Positions 1-12,146 of a stretch of 64,000 nucleotides of DNA are shown piece by piece (the stretch's first letter is position 1; each line of letters starts with the position of its first letter). The position numbers and the translations under genes are program-made. The notes beneath the pieces were generated by a model. It was not told the DNA's origin. It saw only the letters and a list, made by a program, of their open reading frames with translations, and searched no databases. The stretch comes from Rosa chinensis (taxonomy: Eukaryota; Streptophyta; Magnoliopsida; Rosales; Rosaceae), in assembly GCF_002994745.2 (NCBI RefSeq), contig NC_037090.1, forward strand, positions 41,564,001 to 41,628,000, given 5' to 3'.

Positions 1-778
1 AAATCAACTCCATAACACACACAACCATCTCTATACCTACAACAGCCACCAAAAACAAGCAGAAAAAGTCGAAATTCACACCCAAGGAAAATCAAGAACT
101 CGGCGGCACTGTTCACGTCTCCAAACACCCTCAAATCTTCCTCCACCGGCCAACACAAGCTGCAATAGTTAGATATGATCATCAACAACAACCCAGAGAC
201 CCAAAACTCCAAAGAAATCCGACGGAAATTGCCGGAAAAACCAAATCGGAGCCAAACCCCGATTTTTCCCCTTTTTGCAATTCTCTTCAAATCTCTAAAA
301 CCGAAGTTACCCAAAGTGAAAGACTTCATGGCTAGAAGGAGAAGGAAGAGAGGATCACGCCGTGCCCAACGATTCGTCCTGGGGTGGCCGGACGGCGACG
401 AATTCACCGGAGGAAGTGCAGCGGCGAAAAAGAAAGGGGGGGGGAGGTGGCTCGGGTTCGTCCTGTTCTCTCTCCTTCTTTTTTTTTTTTTCGATTCTTT
501 TACTTTCTCTCTCTTCCCATCTGATTTTAACCCCTCCTTACCACAAATAGAAGCTCACAAAAAAAGAAAACCATGCCAAAAATAGAAATTTCTATTTTGG
601 TTATAACTTTTCCTTAGAAACTCCGATTAAAACAAACTACGTGTCCACGAACTCGATTTTTCGTATTCTACGACAATCTCAAAGAAATTTCCTAATTTAC
701 CAGACTAAAGAAAAGTCACTTTTCGGTCAACCACGGTAAAAAGTAACTAGTAAAGACTTTAAGGTACGGGGCATTACA
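1..778 (+). mobile_element. 3' part of a family-B large LTR (left end outside window)
   Basis: The stretch ends in GGGGCATTACA, close to the GGGCATCACA ends of the two complete family-B LTRs at 34024-36615 and 52950-55668. It has the same 3' layout: a C+G-rich, purine-rich segment, then a block on the pattern of 'aactcc-gatt' and 'cgaactcg' near 620-660. The right flank after 778 is CATCA; the left TSD is outside the window. It interrupts the LTR that continues at 779. An open frame at 175-585 is low-complexity and has no recognisable domain. Inference: solo LTR or LTR of a larger element. Confidence 0.6.
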
Positions 779-2544
779 CATCAAACTAGGAAAGCAAAAG
801 AAGATTCTGAAAGGTTCAAGAACATTTCATGTAAAGAGTCCTTGTTGGACTAGGAGTCCTGATGACAATAGGATACTTGGGTGGACTAGGAGAGCCCAAG
901 AACAAGCTCAAAACGTCCTCTACAAAGATGATATGGATTGGGAGTCATTTTTGGCAAGAAAAGATGGTTAAAAATCATATTTTGGGTCTGTATTAGACAC
1001 AAACTGATTTTGGCCGAATTTCAAGAATATATATGGATAATGACATCTCAATTAAATCCTAAATGCATCTAGACATGATGATGGCCAAAGGGAGACTTCG
1101 ACAGATAAGGAAGAAGAATTTCAAGGGATTGCAACAAGCGGAAAGGTTGAAAATAGGTCTAGATACATTCCTTGATGTCCACATTCATTCTTGGCTGAAA
1201 TTGAGGAGATAAATAAGAAAATAATCATGTAATTAATGCAAAAATAATCTCCCTTAAATCAAGGTGTTATTTTGGAGGTTTCTCATTGGTTGGATGACAC
1301 AAGAATGCTGACGTGGATTTATCTGATTGGTTGGAGCTATGTGGCGCAAGCAGATAATTCCTAGAAATTAAAAGAAGGATCCAAAAGGCTTGGACATCCT
1401 CCTATAAATAGGAGCATCATTGACACCACAACACCACTTCTCCCATAATTCTACACACCAAAAATTCTCTCCACTCTCTAGTCTTCAAAAGCTTTGCGTC
1501 TCAACCAAGGAGGAGAAGAAGTTATGCAATACATCAAGATCCTAGCCACCATCCACCCTTGTGTCGTCTCTAGAAGATTGCTTGCTTTCAAGGATCTTCA
1601 AGTTCTTCGTCTCAAGGCTTTGTCATCCATCTTTCACGGTGTATTTCATACTTTCTTTTGTTTTCCTTTGTTTGATTCGTAGAGTTATGAATTCTAGTTA
1701 ACATGACATTAAAGGCAAAGTTTAAAGCCTGTTTATATGTTTTGAAATAAAGTTACGAATTCTATATGTTGATTTATATGTTGCTTATGTGAGATTGCTT
1801 AATTGATTTTGGATTATAGAAAACTTTTATATGTTTATGTTCTTTGGTGGCCAACTTAGGATATATGCATGTAATTGGAGCTAAATTTAGGTAAACAATT
1901 TACCTAATAGTTTTGTGAATCTAAATCATTAGTAAAGGCTTTGGACAATAGTTGAAATGAATTAAGGAGCATTGCAAACAGATGAGCTTTCTCATACTAG
2001 GTTGTGCACTTTGGTTGACATCCTTTATTTGTTCATGCGTTGAATGTGTTCTTGAGTAGTTGGCTTTCAAGACTATGATTGCATGTTTAATAGGATTGAT
2101 TTAGGTGCTTTCACTTAGATCAATTATTCAAGGAAAGTAAAAAATGGGAAATCGTTTGCATACTAACGCTTCACATGGTCAACTTCTTTCTCATGACATA
2201 GAAAATCAACTATAGGAATTGTAATTGGATTTCTTGCATATGGATGTGGTCTGGATCTTTGTCCCTTGCGTTCCACCCTTATATATATGTTTCTACTTTT
2301 TCTTTATTTTATTTATTTAATTTTTGATTTAATAATCCAAATCCCCCCTCTTTACGTTAACTTGTATGTATCTTCATTCTTTGTTTTATTTTTTGTAAAT
2401 AATACTTTTTACTTTTATTAATTCTTTATTTATTTTTGCAATTACAGGTGTACCCTCAATCCTCGGCTAGAATGATCCCTACTTATTCTATACTGACAAC
2501 TACATTTTGCAGGGTTAAATTGCGCGCTTGTTTATAGCGTATCA
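779..2544 (+). mobile_element. 3' part of a family-A LTR
   Basis: The stretch ends with GCGTATCA, the shared 3' terminus of family-A LTRs (the minus-strand copies at 22440 and 24176 begin with its complement, TGATACG). Shared internal landmarks include 'ggactaggagtcctgatg' near 849, a block about gene-like 'tctcatgacatag' near 2190, and the run before the end reading 'gtaccctcaatcc'. The 5' part is cut off by the family-B LTR at 1-778. No coding capacity is seen. Confidence 0.75.
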
Positions 2545-3857
2545 AATGGGCATAAAAAAAAGCCCAAAATCCTTATTGAAATCCTAGAACAATGCTCAAA
2601 CGAATACCCTTAAAGATACAAAATTGATACAAGATTGCAACATTTGAAATATACCCACTGATCAGTGGAGCCTAAAGAACAAAATTTGAGTGTGATATCA
2701 AGAATGTGAAGAAGGGGTTACTTCGGCGGAGGCTTAATTTTCATAAAAAATGAGAAATATTTCTGGGTGGGAAAAAGAATGAATGGAAGCTGGATGGATG
2801 ATTGAATGATTTAAAGGAGAAGATGGATATGAGAGAAAGAGAAGAAATGGATATGAGAGAAATTGGACGATTGTTGGTGCAAAAAATGGTGAGGGAAGAA
2901 GCAGAAAGAAGGTGGATGATCATTGATTGGAAAGGAAAAGCCAAATATACTATTGGGTTATTTTTAAATTGACTAAATTCAGTATGCCCCCTCCAACTTT
3001 GGGGCAAATATCAGTTTGGTCCCTGATGTTTTTATTTTTATTTTTTTAATCATGATGATCCTTGCACTTCCATTTTCCATCACGTGGGTCCAAAAATCAA
3101 ATTCGACTCGAAATATGACGTCAGAAGCTGAGTTGGCACCGACACGAGGACCCACTTTTCAAACTTTGACCTATACGTTTGCCTCGCGTCGCTGTCGACA
3201 GTGGCTTAGCGAGAAATTTTGTTAAGAGGGGTCAAACTTATATAGCTACTGATCTACAAATTGGATGACTTAACTATATAGAAAGCAATTTTTGTATTAT
3301 TTCTAATATTTCTTTGTATAATAAATAATCGAGAAAAAAAAACACTAAATAAGGATGAGATAAACTAACATAAGGAGAGGAAATGAGAGAACTTAAATAC
3401 AAAGAAACACAATGTTTTTGCTTCAGTCTCATAAACTAGCTAAAAGTAAACCTACATATTTTATCATATTATAAGGGGCAAAATGGGTCAAATAGCTTAT
3501 ATTTCTCTTATATAAAAGTAAAAAAATCTAAGACATAGTAGACTTAGTCCAGATGGTGAGCTGGGTGAATTGACTCTTCTAGTGGTCATGTAGCTACAAC
3601 CATTGGCTGTCAGTATCCACGAATTAGATCCGACGATGCAGCAACCAAAACAAAGACAAGCTCCTATCGTGCTGTCATCGAGCCAAGTTATCCCAGAGAA
3701 CCAAGCTGTAGACGAAACCCTCGTGCGGTAGTAGTAATTGACAATAGCATGACTAGGTCGGTGTTGAAGCCGGCCACCGACGGATGAGCACCGTTTGGAA
3801 GCCGGAAGTCAGTTAGGGTTCAAAGGTCCTAAATTTTAATTGAAGCGTAACTTGGAC
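2545..3857. other. Unassigned AT-rich stretch, probably old transposon debris
   Basis: No open frame here has a recognisable domain. Around 2990-3070 the phrase 'ggtccctgatg' in a pyrimidine-rich setting resembles one end of a terminal-inverted-repeat transposon, but the partner end was not found. The segment 3540-3840 has higher complexity and no identifiable homology. I see no gene. Confidence 0.4.
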
Positions 3858-4180
3858 TTTTTTTTTTTTTGAAGAATATCATGTCGATATATTAATATAC
3901 TCAGGCCATAAAAGACCATTAAATATCCTCCATATACCATCTATGAGTAGATAAAGAGTTTGTGGTAAACCACAATGATACATAGCAAGCCTATACACTA
4001 TGAAATAACATAGTAAATAAGCAAACCTAAAGGGAAAAACTCATAGCTTTCCTAAAAACAATAGGAAATTAATTAGAAATTAAGAAACTAACTAAATAGA
4101 AAGCTTAAAAGGGCAGCCCAAAGAAAAGCCACAACCCAAAGCCCAGCAAGTTGGATTACCACCCAGCCCAATTCTCCCCC
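3858..4180 (-). mobile_element. Probable 3' end of a non-LTR retroposon (poly-A on minus strand)
   Basis: A run of 13 T at 3858-3870 is followed by AT-rich, non-coding sequence. On the minus strand this reads as a 3' untranslated tail ending in poly-A, as LINE or SINE insertions do. No reverse transcriptase or endonuclease frame is left and the TSD was not identified, so the call is tentative. The C-rich segment 4180-4345 (repeated CCACCA/CGCCG) is unassigned. Confidence 0.35.
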
Positions 4181-4345
4181 TCCTTCACACTCTTGTAGCA
4201 CATACAGTAGGCCTACCTGCCGTCAATCTAGGCTGCCACCACCACGCCGCCACCACCACATCGCCTGCATCACACCGCCACAACCATCGCCCTGACCATG
4301 TCACCTGCACCACGCCGCCATGATCATCAACCACGCAAGCTCTAC

Positions 4346-5896
4346 TGTTGTGTTTTAAATGATTACTCGCAAGCGCACGAATCGATTGTAGTATAGTTAG
4401 TGCAAGCACGAGGTCGTTCCAATAAGGATTGAAACTCAAATTGATTCTAACTCAAATAACCAATTGAACACAAAAATAAACAAACATTTGGGAAGATTGT
4501 GATGATTGAAATTATAATTAAACAACTAAGAATAGAAACAAAAGAATTGAGAGAAGGGTTTTTTAGAAGGTTGAAAAATATAAGAGTTGAATGCTAAGAC
4601 TTTGAATCCACCACCTAGTGCTTCTACTCTATTGCTAGCTGACAACCATTGAATTCCCTAGATTTTATGCTAATGATTCTCGTACATAAGCCTTATTGAT
4701 CCCGGACATATGCCAAAGTTCTTCTCACTTATGAATTCCAACTTATTGATCCTGTATAGAACTCAAGTAGCCAAACTATAATTTACTCCACTTAATGATC
4801 AGGTTCAAGCAAACATGTTCAACTCCATTAAGCACAAAAGAACTAGGAAATCATGCAAACAAGAATATCGACTATGATCAAGCACTTGTATTCTCAATTC
4901 ACAACTCTTTCATCACAAGATTGAATTATCTTTTGGCACCGTAGAAAACATCTACTCCTTGATCAAGCATCATGTTCTCCAACCAAATAACTCATAAACA
5001 AAACCTAGGTCTTATTGATCCCGAGCAAAGATTTTGAATAAAAGTTCTATTGAAACGGTGATTAAGAGTTTAACATAGCCATCAGAAATTCAATAGCAAA
5101 CCAACTATAAACAAATAGAATAGTCATACTAGGGGCTTCATCTCAGCCCTAGCTTAGAAGTTTAGCAAAAAGAAACGATAAAGATAACTAAGAAAAATAT
5201 AGTGAAGGAGGAATAAAGATAGAGGTGACTCCTCTTGCTCTTGTTGCGTCTCAATCTGCTCTCCAGGCTGCCTCTTGTCTCTAGACGTCCTCTTTTTCTG
5301 CCTTGTATGTCTCTTTTTAATTCCTACTTGACTTGGGCTTCTTAAGTCTTCTAGTCCAACTTGGAATAGATTTCTTCTCTCCAAAGAGACACAAGGTTAT
5401 TATAGTCAACGCAAGAAATTACTCCAAATATGTCAGATACGTTCAGTCTTGTTCCATTCGAGTGCTAAGATCAACCGACTTGGGCCTCACAAGTCATATT
5501 CTGAAAAGATATGCAAGATCCTTCAGAATCTGCTTTCTCGAACTAGGTTCACTTAAATCATCATAACTTCCTCCAGAAGAATGCGAATCCACTTCCGTAA
5601 AATTCCCCAGAAAGCGAACATCCGTATCTTTCCAATAGTATATGGCTCGCCCGCTAATTCCTTGTGAGAAGGTACAGTTTAATCCTCAAATTTGACGCAC
5701 AGCAGAGACAATTTTGGACACTCAGGATAGCAAGCACCCTTTCAATCCTGCGTTTGACTTTAAGCTCCAAATCATTATTTTCTCCAATTTAACCTGCAAA
5801 ACACAAAGACAAAGTAAATAACTCAAATATGACAAGTTCTAAGTCTAGAATCCTACATTTAAGGGTATAAAAATGTATGAAATTATGAACTTATCA
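4346..5896 (-). mobile_element. Solo LTR, 1.55 kb
   Basis: The element runs TGTTGTGTTT...ACTTATCA, so on its own strand it starts TGATAAGT and ends ACAACA. The flanks are TCTAC (4341-4345) and TCCAC (5897-5901), a 5-bp duplication with one mismatch, as expected for an ageing insertion. There is no primer-binding site or coding region, which points to a solo LTR. It belongs to the same broad class as the family-A and family-D LTRs (TGATA start, phrases like 'ttattgatccc' inside) but is clearly diverged. Confidence 0.65.
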
Positions 5897-5976
5897 TCCA
5901 CCTTTGTACATCACCACCACGCTCTTGGAATTTTTCGAAATTAAATGAGGGATAAGAAGATAAATTAAACATTGAG

Positions 5977-6371
5977 TTTTTATCACCACAAGGGTCAAAA
6001 CTTTCTTACACCAGACAGAATGATACCCAACTTTCAAAAGTGATCAAAATGATAGCTAAATTTTTAAAAACAAATCAACTTGATACCCAACTTTCATAAG
6101 TGATCAAAATGATAACTAAAGTTTTAAAAACAAATCAACTTGATACCTCAGTTTATTTTTTCTAACTTCTTTGTTAAATCAAATGCAAAATCAAGCCAAA
6201 AAATTGAAGTGATTTATGGTCAGAGGGCCATCAACCATCTATAAGACTATAACCCAATATTCTCCTTCTATGGAATTAAAAAAAAAATCTTCCATTCAAT
6301 TTCAATTTCTATCATCGATTGTAGAAACAAATAAAATTAGGATGTTTCCTAACTTCTAAAGAAACAAAGAA

Positions 6372-6438
<67 letters not shown>

Positions 6439-6687
6439 GAGATAGAAGAAGAGAATCAACAAAGTAAAATAAAAAATAATTGAAAAACAGTTTTTGTGTA
6501 TATATTATTATAACCCCACAAAACACCACACTGCACGTGATCAATTTTAATAAAAAAACTAGAAAATATAAACCGAGGTATGAAGTTGATTTGTTTTTAA
6601 AAATTTAGGTATCATTTTGATCACTTTTAAAAGTTATGTATTAAATTGTTCAGTATAAGAAAATTTTAACTCTAGCGGTGATAAAAA
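5977..6687. mobile_element. TIR-type non-autonomous DNA transposon (MITE/MULE-like)
   Basis: TTTTTATCACC at the left end is matched by GGTGATAAAAA at 6678-6687, and similarity between the ends continues inward for over 100 bp: both arms carry 'aaaacaaatcaactt' and 'gtgatcaaaatgat' on opposite strands. The left arm contains a tandem duplication of about 62 bp (6024-6147). The centre carries a long GA microsatellite. A clear TSD was not found. No transposase. Confidence 0.5.
6377..6435 (+). repeat. (GA)n microsatellite
   Basis: An uninterrupted GA dinucleotide run of about 59 bases lies in the centre of the TIR-type element. A Ser-Leu repeat frame on the minus strand is only a translation of this run. 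Confidence 0.95.
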
Positions 6688-6931
6688 GTCTGAGACATTT
6701 CTACTTGTTACTTGTTAAAGCTCAGAGGGTGAGTATGGTTCACACCTTGAGTGTCGATACCGATTTGGACCCACAACAAAAGTAAATGGGCCAGGCCGGA
6801 GACGTCATTGTTCCACCGAACGAGAACAAGGAGCCGGCGGCCAACAAGAAGGTGTCTTCAAATTTGGTTCCTCTTTTATCTATCGAGTCTCTACCCACTC
6901 CTCATCGTCGTGACCTCACCCAGACGGACAC
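6688..6931 (+). promoter_or_regulatory. Distal upstream/promoter side of the lyase gene, cut off by the gypsy insertion
   Basis: This non-repetitive, GC-richer segment directly abuts the TSD (GACAC, 6927-6931) of the gypsy element; its continuation is at 12422. It therefore was contiguous with the lyase leader before the insertion. A GACGTCAT box at 6801 has the ACGT core bound by plant bZIP factors. A short frame starting ATG at 6786 runs into the transposon and matches nothing I recognise. Promoter role is inference from position only. Confidence 0.45.
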
Positions 6932-7200
6932 TGATGGAGGACACCTATCTTTTCCGTCCTTATCAACAATGGGCCACCTACAATTCTACCAAGGCTAGAG
7001 CATATTAGTCAACTAAATTAATTTAGCACCTTTGGTGATCTTATCATGACAGCTAGCTATTTTGTCTTTTGCTATTTCAATTAGTTATGTACTGTGACCC
7101 AAGCCATTTTTGAGGCATTGAAGAAATGAAGTAGTTTTAAATTTCCTTCCCTTTTCATTCTCTCTGTTCATTTGTTCTTTCTGCAAATTGCATCCCATCA
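6932..7200 (+). repeat. 5' LTR of the chromovirus
   Basis: 269 bp, TG...CA ends, direct repeat of 12144-12416. The LTR carries the element's promoter, and because the element is inserted in sense it points toward the lyase gene. Confidence 0.95.
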
Positions 7201-7202
7201 TC

Positions 7203-7215
7203 TGGTATCAAAGCC
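7203..7215 (+). promoter_or_regulatory. Primer-binding site, initiator-Met tRNA type
   Basis: TGGTATCAAAGCC starts two bases after the 5' LTR. It matches the common plant PBS TGGTATCAGAGC with one change and is followed directly by the gag ATG at 7216. Confidence 0.85.
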
Positions 7216-9021
7216 ATGACCCTCCGTGGCCTGCAAAACCCTACCCCATCCGTCCCCTTCTCCTCCGCCCTCGTCAATCCACCACCCCCAACAGTAGATC
7301 AACCCTCTTCGTCCTCCACCGCATCTGAGACCCAAGCTCTCAACTTTCAAAACACCATAGAATTCCTCCAAAATCAGAATGAGGACCTTCACCACTCCTT
7401 CGAAACCTTTCAAAATCGAATGTCTGCCCAGTTTGCAGCCTTGCAAAACAAGGTGGTCGCCTCCTTGGTTCATCGTCAACAACCTCCGGCTAGCTCTGCC
7501 TCTAGCTCCCCACAAATTACTTTTGGATCTCTGAACTCACCTTCCCCCATCTCTACGCCGACCAGCGGTGCCTCTGGCTCGCCTCCGTTGCCTATAGGCA
7601 CCACCACCACCACTCTCCCACCGACCACCGCCCCCGCACCTCTCCCACAGTCCACTTCATCATCTCTTACCCCTATCCCACAGCCCCAATATTCTTGGCC
7701 ATACCCACCTCACTTCTACTCACAACCACAGATTCATCATTCCCAACCTTTCCCTGCGTTTTCTTACACCGCCGGCCCCTCGAACTCGGCCACCTATTCC
7801 ACCATCACCAACACCATTCACTATGTGCCCTCTGACCCACAATCACAGCCCCTCTTGTACCACACTTTACCACCTTATAAACACCAACAACCAACCCACC
7901 CATACCCAGATTACTCTTTTAAACCTCCAAAAATCGACCTACCTCGTTTCACCAGTGTTGATGCCATGGACTGGATAGCCATGGCTGAGCGATATTTACG
8001 GGTTAATCAGATTCCCCTGCATGAAAGAGTCGCCATCGTATCCTCACACTTTGGGCCTGTTGCCTCCGTCTGGATGAACGCTTTCGAGCAGCGTCACCCA
8101 TACGCCTCTTGGGATCAATTCCTCCCAGCCTTCCTAGAACACTTTGGCGCAGGCAACACCACTGATCTCAAATCCCAGCTCACTCACCTGCAACAAGAAA
8201 ATTCCGTGGATGAGTTCATTAATGAGTTTACGAAACTCTATTGTCGTGCTCCGGAATGGTCCGATGAGCACCTGCTACACATTTTTCTCGGTGGCCTGAA
8301 ATCTGAGATCCCTCACGATGTAATGGCCATGGAGCCAAGCTCATTATCCTATGCCCACCGCCTTGCCAGGCGTTACGAGGTAAAGGTTAAGGACCTCCGT
8401 GTTGCCACGAGCCGGAATTTCCGCTCCCATCCTTGGTCATACATGGGAAAACCAGTAAGTGGTCCACACCACAACTCCATATCCGCTACCACTATGGGCC
8501 AGGGACCCACTCCGCCACCTCAGCCACCCAATGCAAATTTTATATCGACCGGTAGACCTGCTGGTCCATTTAGAAAATGGTCCCCAGCTGAGCAACGTGA
8601 TAGACGAGACAAAGGGCTCTGCTACACATGTGATGAACCGTATTCCAAAGGCCATATCTGTCGAAAGCCATTTTTGGCCATCCTAGAGTCGCCGACACCT
8701 GTCCTTACAGAGGAACCACTGGAATTTTATGATGCTGCTTCCGCTTTGGGGGTTCCGCCTAGTGAGCCAGAAGACATCATTCCCCTCCACGCAATCACCC
8801 ACTCAACCATTGGAGAAGTGATGCGCATGGAGGGCTCTATACTCGGCAACCCAATTCGGATTTTTATTGATTGCGGCTCGGCATCGAATTTCCTCAACCC
8901 CACGGTGGCACAACGACTGGGCTTCACAATTCATCATGATATGAACCTCCGGTTTACCTCCGCTTCAGGCCATCATCTCAATCCGGCAAGTACAGTGCAA
9001 GGCGTGACCGTCACCATTTAG
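7216..9021 (+). pseudogene. gag-protease part of the chromovirus polyprotein
   Basis: A 601-codon open frame starts at the ATG right after the PBS. Residues 1-230 are Pro/Ser/Thr-rich and low in complexity. Residues 240-400 form the retrotransposon gag (capsid) domain, with DWIAMAERYL and later WDQFLPAFLEHFG. A zinc knuckle follows near residue 475 (CYTC...GHIC), then the aspartic protease with DCGSASNFL in place of the usual D-S/T-G. The frame ends at TAG (9019-9021), but the same frame continues immediately with protease and linker sequence, so this is a nonsense mutation, not the natural end. Gag would form the cytoplasmic particle; the protease would cut the polyprotein. Confidence 0.92.
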
Positions 9022-10852
9022 TCGTATCAATTTATAGGTGATTTCTTACTTCTTCCGATCGCCGGCTGCGACTTGGTTCTAAGTGCTAAATGGTTGGATA
9101 CCTTGGGCTTTATCGGCTGGCATTTTGCTGAGAAGATCATGATCTTTATTGCCGATGGTGCTATACATACTCTGCATGGAATTACTCAGTCAACAACTAC
9201 TACGAGTAATCAAGAATTGTTGGCACTCCTTCCTACTGAACAACTTGACTCAGTCACCCAACTTATAGAGCAGCCCTCTGTGACTTCTAATCAACCCGTT
9301 CCTTCCTCTGTCCAGCAACTCTTGGACCGGTTTCCCGATTTATTTCAACCTCCAATGGGCCTCCCACCTCCTAGACCCATTGACCATAAAATTACACTAA
9401 TTCCTAATGCAGGGCCAGTGAATGTAAGACCATACAGGTATGCCCATTCTCAAAAGGAGGAATTAGAGACCCAAGTGAGTGAGATGCTTGCTAATGGCTT
9501 GATTCGACATAGTTCTAGTCCATACTCTTCCCCGGTGCTCTTGGTGAAAAAGAAGGAAGGGTCTTGGAGATTTTGTGTGGATTATCGCAATCTCAATGCG
9601 GTTACCGTTAAGGACCGGTTTCCTATCCCCGTAGTTGATGAGCTTCTAGATGAGTTACATGGGGCGAAATTTTTTTCCAAGCTCGATCTTCGCTCGGGCT
9701 ATCATCAAATCCGGATGAAGGAGGAGGACATTCCAAAAACCGCCTTTCGAACACATGACGGCCATTATGAATTCATCGTAATGCCATTTGGCCTCACCAA
9801 CGCACCGTCGACCTTTCAAGCCTTAATGAATCAAGTGTTCAAGCCAATGCTTCGTAAGTTTGTACTTGTTTTTTTTTGATGACATTCTGATTTACAGCAA
9901 TGACTTACACTCACATGTCACACATCTTGAGATGGTATTTGAGTTACTTAGGGCTAACAACTTGAAGGTTAGACTATCCAAGTGTTCCTTTGCCCAATCC
10001 AAGGTTTATTACTTGGGCCATGTAGTCTCTGCAGAGGGTGTTTCAGTAGATCCATCTAAAGTCCAAGCAGTGCAAGACTGGCCCAAGCCTAATACTCTCA
10101 AAGCCCTTTGCCGCTTCCTCGGGTTCTCCGGTTATTATCGTCGATTTATCAAGGATTACGGGACAATCGCTCGTCCTCTTACTGATATGCTACGACGGGA
10201 CAATTTCATTTGGTCTCCGACGGCGGAGCACGCCTTCCAGCAACTAAAACTTGCAGTTATTTCAGCCCCAGTGTTAGCCCTCCCTGATTTCACTAAACCA
10301 TTCACTGTGGAAACTGATGCAAGCAGTTTGGGTATTGGTGCCGTTCTCACCCAAGACAAACACCTGGTGGCCTTCCTCAGTAAAGCCCTATCACCACCGC
10401 ATCAGGCACTCTCCACATATGATCGAGAGATGTTCGCAATCATGTTTGCTATTGAGAAGTGGCGCCCCTACCTATTAGGTAATTTCTTCACTGTTCTCAC
10501 AGATCATCAAACTCTTAAACATCTTCTTGATCAACGAATCTCCACACCTTCTCAACACAAATGGTTGTCCAAGTTGTTGGGGTATAATTACACAATTGAG
10601 TACAAGCCTGGCAAAACCAATACAGTTCCGGATTTGTTGTCCCGCCGCCACGAAATTATGGCTATTCAATCTGTCTCTGCCCCAATTTTCGATGGAATCC
10701 AATTAATTGATCAGGCTTGCTTATCTGATCCTGAGGCTCAAGCTATTACTACTGCAATATCCAATGGCACTCCAACAAAGAAAGGTTTCACAGTTGCCCA
10801 AGGCAGATTACTCTACAAAGATAGGATTTTTGTCCCTGCAACCTCAGATTAG
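9022..10852 (+). pseudogene. Reverse transcriptase and RNase H part of the chromovirus
   Basis: RT motifs run in order: [30 protein letters not shown], then FFDDILIYS. At the last motif the frame shifts: nine T (9869-9877) stand where eight would keep frame, a +1 insertion just before the catalytic Asp pair. The next frame carries LSKC...YLGHVVS, the connection domain and RNase H (ETDASSLGIGAVL, then LTDHQTLKHLL), ending with the pre-integrase sequence and a TAG at 10850-10852. RT and RNase H copy element RNA to DNA within the particle. The product cannot be made in one piece from this copy. Confidence 0.93.
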
Positions 10853-12146
10853 CGTGCCAAAAATACTTCATGAATTTCACTCCTCCTTTCAGGTAGGTCA
10901 CTCCGGTTACTTATGCACTTTGATTAGAGTTTCACGCAACTTTGATTGGCCCGGGATGTGGCGTGATGTCAAAACCTTCGTAGCTGCTTGTGATCAGTGT
11001 CAACGACAAAACTATGAGTCCATACACCCTCCCGGCTTGTTGCAGCCTTTGCCAATTCCGGATGAGGTATATGTTGATATTGCAATGGATTTTGTTGATG
11101 GTTTACCCGTCTCTGATGGCTACAATGCTATTATGGTGGTTGTGGATCGTTTGTCGAAATATGCTCACTTTATTGCCATCACTCATCCTTACACTGCTTC
11201 ACATATTGCTGATATTTTTATGAAAGAGGTCTTTCGCCTACATGGTATGCCTCACTCTATTGTCAGTGACAGAGACCCCATATTCATAAGCCATTTCTGG
11301 ACTGCCTTCTTCAAGTTACAGGGTACACATTTGTGCCGAAGTTCAGCCTATCATCCTGAGTCTGATGGTCAGTCAGAAGTAGTGAACAGATCCCTTGAGC
11401 ATTATTTACGTTGCTTTGTATTTGACAAGCCCTCTTCATGGAGTTCCTTGCTGTATTGGGCCGAATGGTGGAATAACACCACTTTTCATTCCACCATCAA
11501 GATGTCACCCTTCCAGGCTTTATATAGCAAACCTCCACCTTCGTTGTCCACTTACTTGCCAGGCACAACTAAGGTGCATGCAGTGGACACTTCCTTGCAA
11601 GCCAGAGATCAACTGTTGAAGGATCTAAAGGATCATATGGCAAATGCGCAGAACAGAATGAAGCAGCACACTGATCAGCGAAGGACAGAGAGAGAGAGTT
11701 TCATGAGGGAGATTGGGTGTTCTTGAAATTACATCCATATCGCCAGAAGTCTTTGCTCAAGAGGCCTGTACACAAACTCTCTCCTCGCTACTATGGCCCC
11801 TTTCAAGTGGCAGCAAGAGTTGGGAAAGTAGCATATAGATTGACACTCCCAGCACACTCCAAGATACACCCAACGTTCCACGTTTCCTTGCTTAAAAAGC
11901 GCATTGGTGATTCAATTCCAGTTTCCACTACACTGCCATCGTTTGATAATCATGGAGAAATTCTTTGGCAGCCTCTCAAGGTGCTAGATATGGGGGTCAT
12001 CAAAAAGAAGAAGCGTGCAGTGACTACTTGGCTTGTGCAATGGAAAGGTTTACCAGTGGAAGACGCAACATGGGAAGAGGCACAATTTATGGCAGCAAGG
12101 TTTTCCAACTTTTGCGCCTGAGGACAGGCTTTTATCGCCCACTTGA
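10853..12146 (+). pseudogene. Integrase and chromodomain part of the chromovirus
   Basis: Just after the TAG there is a run of five A (10859-10863), one too many, shifting to the integrase frame. The HHCC zinc region (HEFH...CDQCQRQ) and the D-D-E core (MDFVDGL, VSDRDPIF, HPESDGQSEVVNR) are present. A dinucleotide run (AG)6 at 11687-11698 has one unit too many and shifts frame again into the GPY/F-like region and the chromodomain (WLVQWKGLP...ATWEE). One extra T in 12101-12104 causes a last shift. In the corrected frame the stop codon TGA is the first three bases of the 3' LTR (12144-12146). The chromodomain is thought to steer integration to marked chromatin. Confidence 0.9.

Noticed and set aside
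175..585. 136-codon open frame rich in Arg, Lys and Ser
   Set aside because: It lies in the GC-rich 3' part of a family-B LTR; no domain, low complexity, and the equivalent regions of B1 and B2 do not preserve the frame.
6356..6544. Minus-strand Ser-Leu repeat protein
   Set aside because: Pure translation of the (GA)n microsatellite.
6786..6931. Possible first exon of a host gene before the gypsy insertion
   Set aside because: An ATG and about 48 codons are open, but joining to the sequence after the insertion gives a stop shortly after, with no recognisable homology. Kept only as upstream region.
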